Below, piece after piece: positions 30,561 to 42,079 of a stretch of DNA of 64,000 nt; position 1 is the first letter of the stretch, and the number at the start of each line of letters is the position of its first letter. The stretch covers positions 55,424,356-55,488,355 of the forward strand of contig NC_073691.1 in NCBI RefSeq assembly GCF_029784155.1, written 5' to 3'. The notes under the pieces were generated by a model that did no database searches, had not been told where the DNA came from, and saw only the letters and a list, made by a program, of their open reading frames with translations. Source of the DNA: Uranotaenia lowii (taxonomy: Eukaryota; Arthropoda; Insecta; Diptera; Culicidae). A program made the translations under genes and the position numbers.

Positions 30561-30767
30561 AATCTCTGTGCCGATAATGCGCTGAAATGTGCACTGTGCC
30601 GAAGACGGTATGTTTGAAAAACCGTAACTGGCATAAGGACTCGGCTCCCAACCAAAATGATGACCACTACATTCAAGCGAAACAAGAAAAACATTTTATG
30701 GGATTTCCTTCCTATTGGATAATTCATCCCAGAAACAAGAAAATAAAAATTAAAATCACAGCGGTGT

Positions 30768-30845
30768 AGTGAGAATCGAACTCAAACCACCAATTGTATC
30801 ATCTTGCCAGTCCGATATTCTAACCAGTGTACTATTCGAGCTTCA
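30768..30845 (-). ncRNA. tRNA-like sequence
   Basis: The minus strand carries a B box-like GAGTTCGATTCTC and, about 50 bases upstream, an A box-like TACACTGGTTAGAATATCGG. The body is longer than a tRNA and acceptor strands do not pair well. A tRNA-derived SINE head or decayed tRNA is the likely origin. Confidence 0.4.
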
Positions 30846-31339
30846 TGCAGGACGAGGTATATTTGTCATAGGCTTTCTGTTACCGATCAATCACAAAAAA
30901 ACCCGATTTAATACACTTGACAGTGGATTGTAGCCTTTCTTCCAGAGTGTTAATTATCTTTGGATGCATATGCAAGACACAATATACTTAATTCCTGATA
31001 AAAACCGAAAATCATATTAAAGAATATTATTTAAAAAATGGATGCCCAGCCATGTGTTTCAAATGATTCAACGTTTATTCTGAGAAACCTCTGTAGTGCA
31101 GGATACGGGGATTTGCAAAAAATAGTTGGGTGGAAGCATATTTGCATCTCACTTACTCTCAATCATGAGATATGTATTAGTCATATTTGTGTCAGTTTTG
31201 TTAATTAAGGCAAATTGTCAAGTTGGTCAATTTTGTATATTAAGTTTGTATAGTTTTTGTCATTTTGGTCATCGTTATCCAATTTGTCCGATTTGTAAAT
31301 ATTATCAATTCATGTAGTTTTTGTTAATTTTGTTTGTAT

Positions 31340-31600
31340 GTATGTATGGTAGGCACCTTGGGTGCACGGTCGTTCCGCAGTTGTGGCTAAGGCTTCATCA
31401 ACAAGTCACCGTAAGTTACAACATATCCATTTAATAACAGCTGTATGGGACGTTCAAGGGATGGATTCGTAAGTAGGGTAACTTACGATATCCGAAGGGT
31501 TAGGATCGATTGGTCTCGAGATGTTATTGCCGAATATAAAGCTAACTCACTATGCAAGTCTCTGTAGTCCCCGTCCCCGTCCCCAAGATTTGCTTTTAGA
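31340..31600 (+). repeat. GC-richer insert with CCCCGT tail in the minisatellite
   Basis: Interrupts the TTTTGTCAA-type array with non-repetitive sequence ending GTCCCCGTCCCCGTCCCC. A simple-repeat tail after a unique body is reminiscent of the R1 repeat followed by a 12-bp array at 59 kb. Parent element not identified. Confidence 0.35.
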
Positions 31601-31959
31601 AGAAAGCGTCTATTGAAAATTTGGTCAGTTTTGTATTATTCTATCAGTATCAGTAAAAAAATATTTGTAATTTTATTTGTGAAAAAAAAATTCAATTTTG
31701 TTATTCTTACGATTTTAATCAGTTTTGTCAAGTTTAGAAAATTTAACAGATTTTGCATTTTTGTAAAATTTGCAAATTTGGTCAATTATGTGAAATTTGT
31801 CATTTTGTGAATGTCGTCATTTTGGTTATATTTGTCATTTCTTTTTTCAAATTTGTCATGTTTGTCATTTTGGTTTAATTTGTCGAGTTTAAGAATTTTG
31901 TCAAATTTTTTAGTTAAGACATATTTATAATTTTTTCATTCACTCAGAGAGAACTTTTG

Positions 31960-32150
31960 AAACTTAAAAAAAAATAATGACGGTCTCTCGAAAATCAGGA
32001 CAAATCCTGATTAATAGGACACCTGGCACCTCTGAGCACAAGAGAAACAACAACAAAAACTGAACAATTGTAATGCACGTCAGAGGTGCCAGGTGTCTTG
32101 ATTTTTCAGGATTTGTTCTGACTTTCGAGAGGTTGTCTGAATTTTCAAAA
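31960..32150. mobile_element. Two hAT-type termini facing outward, back to back
   Basis: One end finishes GGCACCTCTG at about 32027; about 57 bases later another begins CAGAGGTGCCAGGTG at about 32085. Both continue into ATCAGGACAAATCCTGATT or TTCAGGATTTGTTCTGAC and a TCTCGAAA or TTTCGAGAG word. The same ends bound the insertion at 33177-33640. The outer ends of these two copies were not found. Confidence 0.55.
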
Positions 32151-33168
32151 ACTTTCGAATTGTGAATTATCCTGATTTGTCAATTTTGTCAGATTTGTTA
32201 ACTTTGCCGGATTTGTTAACTTTGTCAATATTGTCAATTTTGTCAAATTTGTCAATTTTGCCAATTTTGTCAATTTTGCCAATTTTATCAATTTCACCAA
32301 TTTTGCCAATTGTGTCAATTTTGTCAATTTTGAAATTTTTATCAGTTTTGTCAATTTTCAATTTTGTCATTTTGGATAGTTTTTTTCTGTTTCATCAATT
32401 TTGTTAATATGTTTTGTCAATTTTGTCAATTTTCTTAATAACGATTTATACCCGACAATATTTAAAATATGTATTTTTAATATTTTTCTTCAACAACTTG
32501 TCCCGCTACTACTAGATGAGTTGATTCCAGTATGACATTTTTTCCAATAAGATTCGATTTTCCCTACCCAGCATGAGATCAGCAGCGGTATCGATTATTT
32601 CAAAAGGACGTACGGCCAAATGTAAACAAATCGAGTTGTCAGCTGAGTGAAAAAGTACCGTGCGAAGACCTGCATTACAGCTCAATTTCTTCTTTTGTCA
32701 CCCCGAAATTTACAAAAAAACCCGTAGGGGGAGATAGATAAGGTTTGAAATATTTTATGTGAATTTTGAAAAAAAATCAAAAATCCGATAGATTACAAAA
32801 TTTAAACTCAAATTTGGGAAGATTATTTCACCTTTTGTACTCTTGATTTTTTTGATTTATTTGATGAAAAATTACTTGAGTTATAGATTTTGTGCAATAA
32901 TGCAATATGCAATTTTGTTGCACACAAAGTTTCGTGCTATTTATTCCAATTTATTTGTGTTTCGCATTATTTTTTTTATCATCCCCCCTCCCCTCGCGAT
33001 GTTCTAACAGGATTTGATTAAATGTTCCGAAATTTCAAACGCGTTTTTCTCGTTCAGAGCTAACTGCTAGTTTCGCCCTTATGAAATACTACGCTAGGTT
33101 TGTTTACATTTGGCGCGTTCGCCCTTTTTCAAATTTACTACAAAATTATCTGACAGATTCCCGCTTGC

Positions 33169-33176
33169 GTCGTAAC
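33169..33176. repeat. 8-bp target-site duplication, left copy
   Basis: GTCGTAAC, repeated at 33641-33648; present once at the empty site in copy B (about 36188-36195). Confidence 0.85.
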
Positions 33177-33640
33177 CATGGGTGCCAGGCGGTTTCGTCA
33201 AAAATCAGGACAACGCGATGTTAAAAATCAGGATTTTTTAGGACACCTCTTAATTCATGAAAATAATAAGAATTTCAGCTAAGATTGCATAAAGAAAGGC
33301 GCAATACAGTGCTATAAACGCTTTGATTTATGCAACAACAGTACGCAGCTCGTTGGCTGGCCAGTAGTACATATCGAAAAACACCATTTAAATATCATCT
33401 GAACTGAAGATTTACATCTGTTAAATGGGTTTAACTATTTTATAAGCTATTTATTCGATTTTCTCATACTTTAACAACAAATTCGATCATATTTAAGAAG
33501 TTTGATGAAAATCAGGACAAATCAGGACATTTTAGAGACAATTTTCAAAAATCAGGACAATTCGATAGTTTTTGAAAAATCAGGACGGTCTCTCGAAAAT
33601 CAGGACAAATCCTGATAAATATGGACATCTGGCACCTCTA
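33177..33640. mobile_element. Short hAT-type MITE (464 bp) with ATCAGGACA repeats
   Basis: Ends CATGGGTGCCAG and, reverse complemented, TAGAGGTGCCAG, flanked by the exact 8-bp GTCGTAAC. The right half repeats ATCAGGACA at least five times. The paralogous site in copy B is uninterrupted and has GTCGTAAC once, proving insertion with 8-bp duplication. No transposase. Confidence 0.85.
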
Positions 33641-34257
33641 GTCGTAACTCCTCTAAAATTTTAGCACAAAACGTTCGCGGTTTGGGCACAGGCTAAAAGT
33701 TTGAGTCAATGCTACTAAATGGAGAAATTTTTGGCGTTTGATTCGGACGATGCACACCAACTCGATTCCTCTCATGCTCTCACGAACGACATAAGCTCGA
33801 GCGGTATGAGAGAAATTAAGATGGTGTGCTCCGTCCGCTCGCGTCCCTTATCTGGTTTCTCCTTCTAAGGGAAACCTTTGCTGGGCGTTGGGCGAAGTAT
33901 CGCCCGCCATCGCTGCAGAAAAATACGGATGTCAAATGTAAGACCCTTCAAATTGATATGCACCTTAACGGCAAATGAAAGGAGCCTCGGGGTTTTATAA
34001 TGGATATCGGATTAGATATCAATGATCCTGGTAACAATTGTCAATTTTGGTCATTTATGACGCAATATGTCAGATTTTGCTTTGTAAATTTTGTCTTTAA
34101 CGAAATTTTGGTGACATGTGTAATTTTTATCGGTTTGTTTTCAATCTTGCCATTGGCAAGTTTAAAAAAAAACCGATTAAATTAACACATTTCACCAAAT
34201 TTTGGAAAGTTGCCAATATTACAATTTGTTCACTGGCTCAGTTTGTTCTGTTTCTTT

Positions 34258-35829
34258 AACCCTAAACATACCGACACTTTGTATATACCTATTCATACTG
34301 CGAGCGGTCAAATGACGGTTTACACTGTTTCCGCTAAAACTTTCTTGTTTCTCAACCGATTTCTTTAAAATTTATAGTTTTGAAAGGCCAATGGGACTCA
34401 AATATGTTTCTCAGACAGTTTTCAGCTACAATCAATTATTTCAAAGTTATTTTGAGTCCAAGAAATTTTTTATGAAAAAACATGCTTCAGAAAAATTGCT
34501 ATAAATCAGTTATTTAGTGCACGAAAACAATTTCACTTAGTGCCTGAGAAAGCTGAAGTTAGAATCTATATGTTGCATATATGGAAATTTTTATCAAATT
34601 TTTTTAAGTTCATGCCCACAAAAACGTAAAAAAGTTGTGTAAAACCCGTACTTTTCAATCAATCAACCGCCAAAGCTGTTCCTGTTACAGTAGAAAAATT
34701 TCAAAAAATTAATTGGAAAGTTGACGTAATTGGTCATATTTTGGCATCTTTAGATTTTGTAAAATACGAAATACATAATTTATGACGAATTTTCAAAGGT
34801 AGCTGTTTTCGAACATTTCATCAATTCGGATTTTTGATACAATTCCTACACCTAAACTCAGCTTTGCACTGGATTTTGATTATGTTATCGTAAGGTTTAG
34901 GCAAAAAAATTATATGCCAAAGAAAGAAAATTTCATACCGATTCTAGTGACGTAACTACATTACATGCTTTACAAAAATATAATAAATATATTTCTGAAA
35001 GTAAAACAAGAAAATTTGAGCGAATGCTCGTTTGTTTTTTCGTTTCCTTTCAGCCGTCTTCGTGTGCAAAATAGCTTTGTGATATTACCACCCACTGCGC
35101 CCGTCTGCCAAGCAAGAATTTGTGCTGACTTCTCAAAATTCAGAAACTACTTCACTGTTTTATTTATCATATTTTTGCTAAGCATTGCACCGCCAATGCA
35201 GTTACACCGGTTACACCATTAGAACTAGGTATGAAATTTTCTTTCTTTTGCATATAGTTTTATCGCCTGAACCTTACGTTAACATACTCAAAATCCAGTG
35301 CAAAGCTGAGCTTAGGTGTAGGAATCGTCTCAGAAAATCCAAATTGATAAAAAGTTCGAAAAACAGCTACCTTTGAAAATTCGTCATAAATTATGTATTT
35401 CGTATTTTACAAAATCTAAAGATGCCAAAATATGACAAATTACTTCAACTTTCCAATTCATTTTTGAAATTTTTCTACTGTAACAGGAACAGCTTTGGTG
35501 GTTGATTGATTGAAAAGTACGGGTTTTACGCAACTTTTTTTTACATTTTTATTGGCCATGATCTTAGAAAGTTTTTTAAAAAAACGTTCCATATGTGCAA
35601 CATATAGCTTCTAATCTCAACTTTCTCAGGCACTAAGCAAAATTTTTTTCGAGCACTTAATAACTGATTTACAGCCTTTTTCCTAAAGCATGTTTTATCA
35701 TTAAAAATTTTTCTAGACTTTAAAAAATTTTAAAATTATTGATTGTAGCTGAAAATTGTGTTGGAAAAATATTTGAGTCGAATTATAATATGAATGGGTA
35801 TATAAACAGTGTCGGTATGTTCAATGTTT
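34258..35829. repeat. Long-armed inverted repeat (foldback-like, about 1.57 kb)
   Basis: The left arm (34258-34905) pairs with the right arm (35265-35829). Outer ends are TAAACATACCGACACT against AGTGTCGGTATGTTCAATG; inside, AGCTGTTCCTGTTACAGTAG and AACTCAGCTTTGCACTGGAT have clear mirror partners. The left arm has about 110 extra bases containing GCGGTCAAATGACGG. A spacer of about 360 bases (34906-35264) separates them. No transposase. The transcript would form a long hairpin. Confidence 0.75.
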
Positions 35830-35992
35830 AATATGTCAATTTTGTCAACTGTTAATTTTGTCTACTGTCAGTTTTGACAATTTTGTCAATTTTGTCGAAT
35901 TTGTCAAATTTATCCAATTTGTCAATTTAGTATATTTCGTCAATTTTGTGAATTTTGTGAATTTTGTCAATTTGCAATTCAATTCTGTACCC

Positions 35993-36510
35993 CCCCCCCC
36001 CCTCCCACCCCCTCGCAATGCTCCAACAGGATTTGATAAAATGTTCCGAAATTTCAAACGCGTTTTTCTCGTTCCGAGCTAACTGCTAGTTTCGCCCTTA
36101 TGAAATATTACGCTAGATTTGTTTACATTTGGCGCGTTAGACCTTTTCCAAATTTACTACAAAACTATATGACAGATTCCCGCTTGCGTCGTAACCCTTC
36201 TAAAATTTTAGCACAAAACGATCGCGGTTTGGTTACAGGCTAAAAGTTTGAGTCAATGCTACTAAATGGAGAAATTTTTGGCGTTTGATTCGGACGATGC
36301 ACACCAACTCAATTCCTCTTATGCTCTCACGAACGACATAAGCTCGAGCGGTATGAGAGAAATTAAGATGGTGTGCTCCGCTCGCGTCTCTTATGTGGTT
36401 TCTCCTTCTAAGGGAAACCTTTGCTTGCGAATACAGCGTTGGGCGAAGTATCGCCCGCCATCGCTGCAGAAAAATGCGGATGTCGGATATAAGACCTATT
36501 TGAGGATGTA
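35993..36510 (+). repeat. Duplicated block copy B (uninterrupted)
   Basis: Partner of 32984-33953, preceded by a run of 14 C. It keeps the pre-insertion sequence GCGTCGTAACCCTTCT where copy A carries the hAT MITE. Several small indels separate the copies, for example extra TGCGAATACAGC in B. Confidence 0.8.
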
Positions 36511-36747
36511 CCCCTTAATGAAAATCCATATCACTACAATATGGTTAGGAGCTTCGGCCCTAAAATTTTTGAAACCGGTTCGGTTAACACTGAACTGGTA
36601 CAAATGTGAATTTAAAAATTAAATTAGTAATTTTACCAATCTTTCCTACTCCTTCCTCCCGCTCGTTATGTCGTCATGAAGACATCATGAGTGGGAGTGG
36701 AGGCTGTAACTTTTTACCACTATACACAGCGAGCGCGCACATCGTGT

Positions 36748-36776
36748 AAATGACGTCATGTATAATTTGACGTCAT
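36748..36776. promoter_or_regulatory. Two palindromic TGACGTCA sites
   Basis: TGACGTCA occurs twice within about 27 bases, matching the CREB/ATF consensus. No gene lies within 15 kb on either side that I can name, so regulatory function is only a possibility. Confidence 0.3.
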
Positions 36777-37299
36777 ATATACGATCATCTTGATTTTAGT
36801 GATTGCTGGTTGTGGCTATCAAGCCCAATTGACACGTTTTTTGGTGTGATGATTTGATGATAATTACTATGAAAATTTATTTTTCAAACTATTTTGTTTT
36901 TTTTTCTTTCTTTTATACATTGAAGAGGGAAAAAAATCAAATTTTTTAAGACAAAAATCATTTTTATTGTACTTCCCAGTTTCGCAAAAACGTAGTGACA
37001 AAGTTTATAAAAAAATCACACCAATACATACAAATACACTGACATCGACAGAACTCGTCGAGCTGATTCGATAGGTACCTATAAAGGTATATCTAAGACC
37101 CATAATTAATGATCTTCCAAATCGACCGATAACTATACCTTTCTGAAAGAAAGGCAAAAACGTACAACGGCGGCTTCCCGGCGTTTGGCCTTCTTTCAAT
37201 ACATTCCTTTGTCTTAAGATGGAAACGGGAAAGGGAACGGGAGTGAAGGAACGGGAAACCCATTGAATGAGAACTGTGCTTTGCTTACTGCCTGCTATT

Positions 37300-37520
37300 A
37301 CATACACACGCTACATATACACAGCTGCTAAAGCCGGGCAGCTTGGCCGGTGTTGTTTGCCGGTGAATTGAAGGAATGTTCTTGTTGTTGTTTTTGCTAC
37401 ATACACACGCACAGCTTAGCCGTGTTTGCCGGTGGATTGAATTAGAAGGATGATTTTGTTATTGCTTTTGCTACATTCACACGCACAGTGCTCGGTTCGC
37501 TGGCTGCCTGGTGTTGGCCG
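37300..37520 (+). repeat. About 80-90-bp unit repeated three times
   Basis: Three copies share CTACATACACACGCACAG, GTTTGCCGGTG and GATTGAA with GTTGTT/GTTATTGCTTTTG. Found next to a mosquito-type repeat containing TTTCTGAAAGAAAGGC (37142). Confidence 0.55.
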
Positions 37521-37734
37521 GTATTTATTTCCATCCTTCTTCGGCTTGTGATGCGATGGGGAGGGACGCGAAAACGTTTTTATTTTGTTTCATTCAGACA
37601 TACGCAATTCGGTTGCGCTGGGAGGTTAATGCCGGTGGGAGCAAATCGAATCAGTGCCGGTCGCGTTATCTTCTTGTACCAATGATGCTATGAAATTGAC
37701 TACACGCCATTGGCACAGAGGCTGAATTTTGGGT

Positions 37735-38740
37735 GTAGTGTAACTCAAATATGATTACCAGACAATATTCAGCTACAACAATTCAGTTTTCTGTAATTCA
37801 AAGTCTTAGAAAAAATCCGAGTGTAGATCAGCTACGGAGTGCTTAAAAATCACTTAGTGTCCAAGAGAGTTAAAATTAGAAGCAATTTTTCAGATCTTGC
37901 ACTTAAATTCAACTTTTCACATGAATTATGTTCATCATTCCTACCGAATCTAGTAGTGTAATAACATTAGCGCTTCCATACTTTACACAAATATGATTTT
38001 TACTTCACTTTTTACATTTTTTGGTCATAATCTTATAAAAAATCAAAAAAATTCAAAAAAATATATTCGAATGTGCAACGCATTGATTCTAATTTCAGGA
38101 TTGCTAAAAACAATTTCAGCTTGGACACTAAGGGAATTTATTTTAGCATTCCGTAGCTGATCTTCAGGCTTTGTTCCGAAGCATGTTTTTTCGTTTTTTT
38201 CTTAGGCTTTATTTAAAAGGAAAATTGAAGTGTATTATTATTCTTTAAAAAATTGTAGTTTGTATTTTTATCTTATTAAATTATTGAACATAACTTGATA
38301 AAATTAGTAAATATAATTAGTGTAATAGTAAATATAGTATAATGAATCTCTTCAAAGGAAATTATTTTCCATTGAGATTCATATTGTAGTCAATTTAGTT
38401 AAATAATACATTTCCTCGCACGACATTAAACAATTTTGTGTTCTCAGCATGATTAAAATTTGCTCGCGTTAACTTTTATTATCATTGCTGCCAGACATGC
38501 TGAGAACAGTAGCGTCCATTACCAGGGGGCTCAATTGAGCCTTTTGGTGTGGGGGAGTGTGGTGGGCCGCTACATAAAAAAAAAAAAAAGTGTTGTAGCT
38601 GAGCGTTGTCTGAAAAACGGATTTCGTATTTTTAAACGACGTTTCTAAAACTATAAATTTAAAAAAAATGGTTGGGAAAAAAGAGAGATATATTGGTTTT
38701 AGTCAGGAGTGTCAAATTGACACTCCAGGGACTGTAACGA
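37735..38740. repeat. Second long-armed inverted repeat of the TCAATTTGACACT family
   Basis: The left arm (37735-37900) with TTCAGCTACAACAATTCAG and CACTTAGTGTCCAAGAGAG mirrors 38085-38250 (TTTCAGCTTGGACACTAAG, GATCTTCAGGCTTTG). At 38640-38730 are the reverse of the family words ATTTATAGTTTT and AGTGTCAAATTGACACTCC. Related to 34258-35829, 27625-28130 and 30400-30560. Confidence 0.6.
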
Positions 38741-40640
38741 GTAAAAATTTCAGGGACGGATGAGAGTAAAGAAATCAACAATCAACGTGCTGGAGTTAAA
38801 ACCTTATAACTTTTTTACTCGAAATATGTAATTTAATAGACTCCCCTAGTTATCTCTTTTTTTTTTTGAATATCCACATTTAGAGTGACCGCTTAGTTTT
38901 CTTAAAGTTGTTTTCGGCTTTCAGTCTTATAGTTTGACTGAGGCCAAAAACCAAACCATTCGAAGTAATCTTGTTTATATTTTGAACTCTGATTGTTAAA
39001 TCTTTTCTTATCCAGAATGTCGAAAAATTGTCTGAATTTTTAAATATCCGGAATCATGATCATGATATAGTAAATTGTGAATTTTCAATATAAATTTGAT
39101 TTTTCTCATTGTAAATCCATGATAACTTCTGTTCTAGGTAGGAGTTTTCTCTGCTTCTGACGGTGGTAATCAAGCTTCATTAATTCCCGCTCGCTCGATA
39201 ACAGCTTCCTAAATTATCGGAGTTTAATGAGGTCTTCGTTATCAGCCAGCAGTCAGGACCCTGATGTATGTATGTAAATAAAAAATTGCGATCAATCCCA
39301 AGATAAACATGTGAAAACGTCGCATCATAAAAGCAATAAATTTGCACTCGCCCCAAACCCGATGAAATTGAGTCAGCCTCTCCACCGAAATGGACAAAAT
39401 TGATACATCAATTAGCGTCCAAATTTATGGTAATTTATTCATTATCAATTCCTTTCTGGCAACGCCCCGGCAGCAGCCGTTCGTTCGTTCTGAATCGTTT
39501 ATAACGACTTGTAAATTTATTTATTTTCCCATGTCTGGCTGTAGGTTTTTTCGGGGGGAGATGTGGTCGGTTTTAATTTGAACACGATCGTGCCATTACT
39601 CCGGAGCAGAGGATTCGCGAAATCAGCCGTAAACACAAATTTGGAGCACAAGTCAGATTTGAGGTGGGCATCGGAATGTGCAATGAGCATGATTTAAGGA
39701 AGATGTTCGTGAATAATTAGTCAATCGTCGAAATGAATGTGATTCCAGCTCCAGATAACAGAAAGTGAAGTGTTAATTTTAATTGGTAAGAGATTTGCCT
39801 GTTAAAGAAAGAGATCGCTCAACCTATGTTGAGGAAAAAACGAAAATAAACAAATGTTTGCTCATCCTCCGGCGCATATCGTTAAGCGCTCACCCTTTTA
39901 AATTGCATCCGCATCTGCTCGATCACATATCGCTGGACATGTGTAACTTGGCACCATCAAAATGCCATCCAGTCAGTATCTTTCATCAAATCGGATTCCG
40001 CAAAGCCAGCTCGTCTGACAGATAGTTTAGTGCCAGCCAAGTCTTCTCTGCTGGCGAACGAGATGGCAGCACGCAACCCATCAAAGTGTCGATTTAATTG
40101 GCCCTCGGAGACAAACTCGCGCGCGCATCGAATCGCATCGCGCATTCAATCTCGTTCATCTCTTTGCTTTTTGCTTGCAGATTCCGAGCACGCCTCTCCA
40201 GGTTGTCGCGCTAAGTTTGTTCCGTTTTGTCGCACCCGTCGAGCCGTGATTGATGACAGATGGATCTTCTTCGCCCGCTGGTTTGGTGCTCAGTGTTGGT
40301 GATCGTAACCCTTTAACGGGATTATGATAAACCCTAGGAAAATCTGAGTTCTGAAAGAAAATGCAAGAGTGTTCAGTTCTGTAAGGCACTTTCAAAAAAC
40401 TTTATAACTTAAGGCACTTTTGAAATTTTTACTTAAGCAAGGACTTCTTCACTCATTCTAATTGATTTTATTGTTTTGAAATTGATTATTTGTTTATTGA
40501 ATTCCCGTCTGATTTGATTTCAAAGCAGTTAACAAAAAACAAAAAAAAATCTCCTGTTTGAGGATAACGGTTATCTGCTATTATATAAGTTCGATTATTT
40601 GAGAAATTGTTGACCGGAATGAAAATTGTTAAAGGGTCTT
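38741..40640. other. TE-poor stretch without a recognisable gene
   Basis: 39300-40310 is GC-richer than its flanks and shows short open frames on both strands (for example 40030-40302 plus, 39957-40145 minus) without domains. It could hold conserved non-coding or regulatory DNA. I cannot assign it. Confidence 0.3.
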
Positions 40641-40689
40641 TAATAAGTATTAATAATAATAATAATAAGGCATTTTTGTTTCTTTTTTG

Positions 40690-40790
40690 AATACATTAAT
40701 TTCCAGAGTTCTAACTGTTTTAAAAAAAGGATTTTTTTTTGGATTTTGAAAAACTGTGGGGAAACGTGAGCCACCAAATCCAAAGCGACA
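40690..40790. mobile_element. Fragment of the GGGAGAG MITE family
   Basis: GTGGGGAAACGTGAGCCACC followed by AAATCCAAA matches 12957-12985; the preceding GTTCTAACTGTTTTAAAAAA also matches 12915-12935. Both termini are missing. Confidence 0.5.
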
Positions 40791-40944
40791 ATTTGTTCCC
40801 AAATTTTGTATTGAATATCTGGGCAAACCCGGATAAAACCGTGCAACCTGGCAACCTTAGTCTAGCTAGACGTCTATCAGATGGATTGTTTCTGATTGGT
40901 TTGAATTGGTTCTAAAAATTGGATCAAAATATATCCGGCTCAAG

Positions 40945-41115
40945 GAAAAAAAAATACAGGTCCTGCACGACGGTGTTTTGTCCGATCCAATCCCAGTAAC
41001 GGCTTGAGTGAGAAAAGGATGTATTTTATCACCGCTGCTTTTTCTCATCGTAATGGATGAGATCTTCACTGGATCGATGGCCATAGGAACGGTTAGGTTT
41101 TGGGAGATAAATCTC
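40945..41115 (+). pseudogene. Non-LTR reverse transcriptase fragment
   Basis: The plus strand reads VLHDGVLSDPIPVTA, a TGA stop, then VRKGCILSPLLFLIVMDEIF. This is the conserved GxRQGCxLSPLLF block of LINE reverse transcriptases, with Lys in place of the usual Gln. Similarity fades about 40 codons later, before the YADD/FADD block. It differs from the RTE-like element at 8489-11842 (RQGDGLSCMMFN), so it comes from another LINE clade. Dead fragment. Confidence 0.75.
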
Positions 41116-41265
41116 CCCTCCCATGAGGGTACAGAAAAAGAATAAGGTATTCTAATCTACACTATAAGGTCATTCAAGAATAACCGCCTCTACTCAGAAC
41201 TGATGTCGAAACCTCGGAAACTAATCCCAGGATCAGAATTCTGCTTTTCGGTCTTATCGATGAAA

Positions 41266-41466
41266 AATTGATGTCTTTTTTAGTAGGGACATCTAAAGAT
41301 TATGAAAGTAGTTGGCCCGTGAGGAACAAAAATTTGATATGTGACGATAATGCTTCTAAATAAATTCTACCCACTCATTTTCACCATCTTTCATTTTATC
41401 TAACCTTCTATCCATCTATAAAAATTTCATAATCTTTAGATGTCCCTACTAAAAAGAACATCACTT
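41266..41466. mobile_element. Small MITE (about 0.2 kb), GTAGGGACATCTAAAG ends
   Basis: The 32-base segment 41276-41307 (TAGTAGGGACATCTAAAG inside) is mirrored at 41425-41456, with partial pairing extending outward through GATGTTCTTTTT. TA lies at the GTAGGGAC boundary on both sides. The short interior has no coding potential. Confidence 0.7.
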
Positions 41467-42045
41467 TTCACTGATAAGGCCGATAAATTAAAGTAACAAA
41501 CATAAATTACGGTGATTCTTTAATCCTTCATAAAGCTGCAGCTTTTCAAAAGATTTTCACTTGATGATTGAAATTCGGTTCTGAATATTAAATTTTAATT
41601 GCGAATTTTTTTGCTTCTTATTACTGAGGTTTTGGTTCCATATGGTTTTAAAATCAAAATTGAATTTCTGTTTGCATTTTTCGAAATCGGTTTCCAGTTT
41701 AGGATTCTTGATTTTCAGTTCGAATCATCACTAGAAATAGAAAATTATTTTTAAAAAGCATCATCCCAAAAATCGTTTTGGACAGTGTTCAATGCTTTGA
41801 ATATCTGATCTTAGGAAATCCTGCCGAGATGTTGTTATCAACTGTTTTATATCCAGTTTATGATGCTTTGTCGGGATTTTGAAGAAATTTTGCATAATTT
41901 TCTTCGCACCATGATGAGTGTTCATATTCACCTCACAGTTTTTCCCTATGGGGATATTATGAACACATGTTCTTATTCATTCGCTTGCACTTTTAATGCT
42001 TTTTAACGGTCAAATGAGTTATTCACTTAAAGGCTTAAAAAAATT

Positions 42046-42079
42046 CGTGTTAACGTAATTAGTGAATTACGTTAACACG
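42046..42079. terminator. Perfect 15-bp hairpin with 4-base loop
   Basis: CGTGTTAACGTAATT, loop AGTG, then AATTACGTTAACACG. Not associated with a gene, so terminator is only the nearest category; it could be a palindromic remnant of an element end. Confidence 0.5.

Larger units (their letters stand above)
31180..32445 (+). repeat. Interrupted (TTTTGTCAA)n minisatellite
   Basis: A 9-bp unit TTTTGTCAA/TTTGTCAAT is repeated in degenerate form at 31190-31330, 31720-31930 and most regularly at 32170-32445, with more at 34040-34080 and 35830-35975. Translations give meaningless Lys/Ile/Asp or Leu/Pro/Ile repeats. The array is split by transposon insertions. Confidence 0.75.
32984..33953 (+). repeat. 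Duplicated block copy A (interrupted)
   Basis: It aligns with 35993-36510 over about 500 bases, for instance TTCCGAAATTTCAAACGCGT, GGAGAAATTTTTGGCGTTTG, AAGCTCGAGCGGTATGAGAG and GGGCGAAGTATCGCCCGCC. Copy A contains a hAT insertion at 33177-33640 that copy B lacks. A 104-codon frame over part of B (36266-36622) is stopped or shifted in A, so coding is unlikely. Confidence 0.8.

Noticed and set aside
32145..32407. Lys/Leu/Thr and Leu/Pro/Ile repeat ORFs on both strands
   Set aside because: They come from the 9-bp TTTTGTCAA minisatellite, which is open in several frames.
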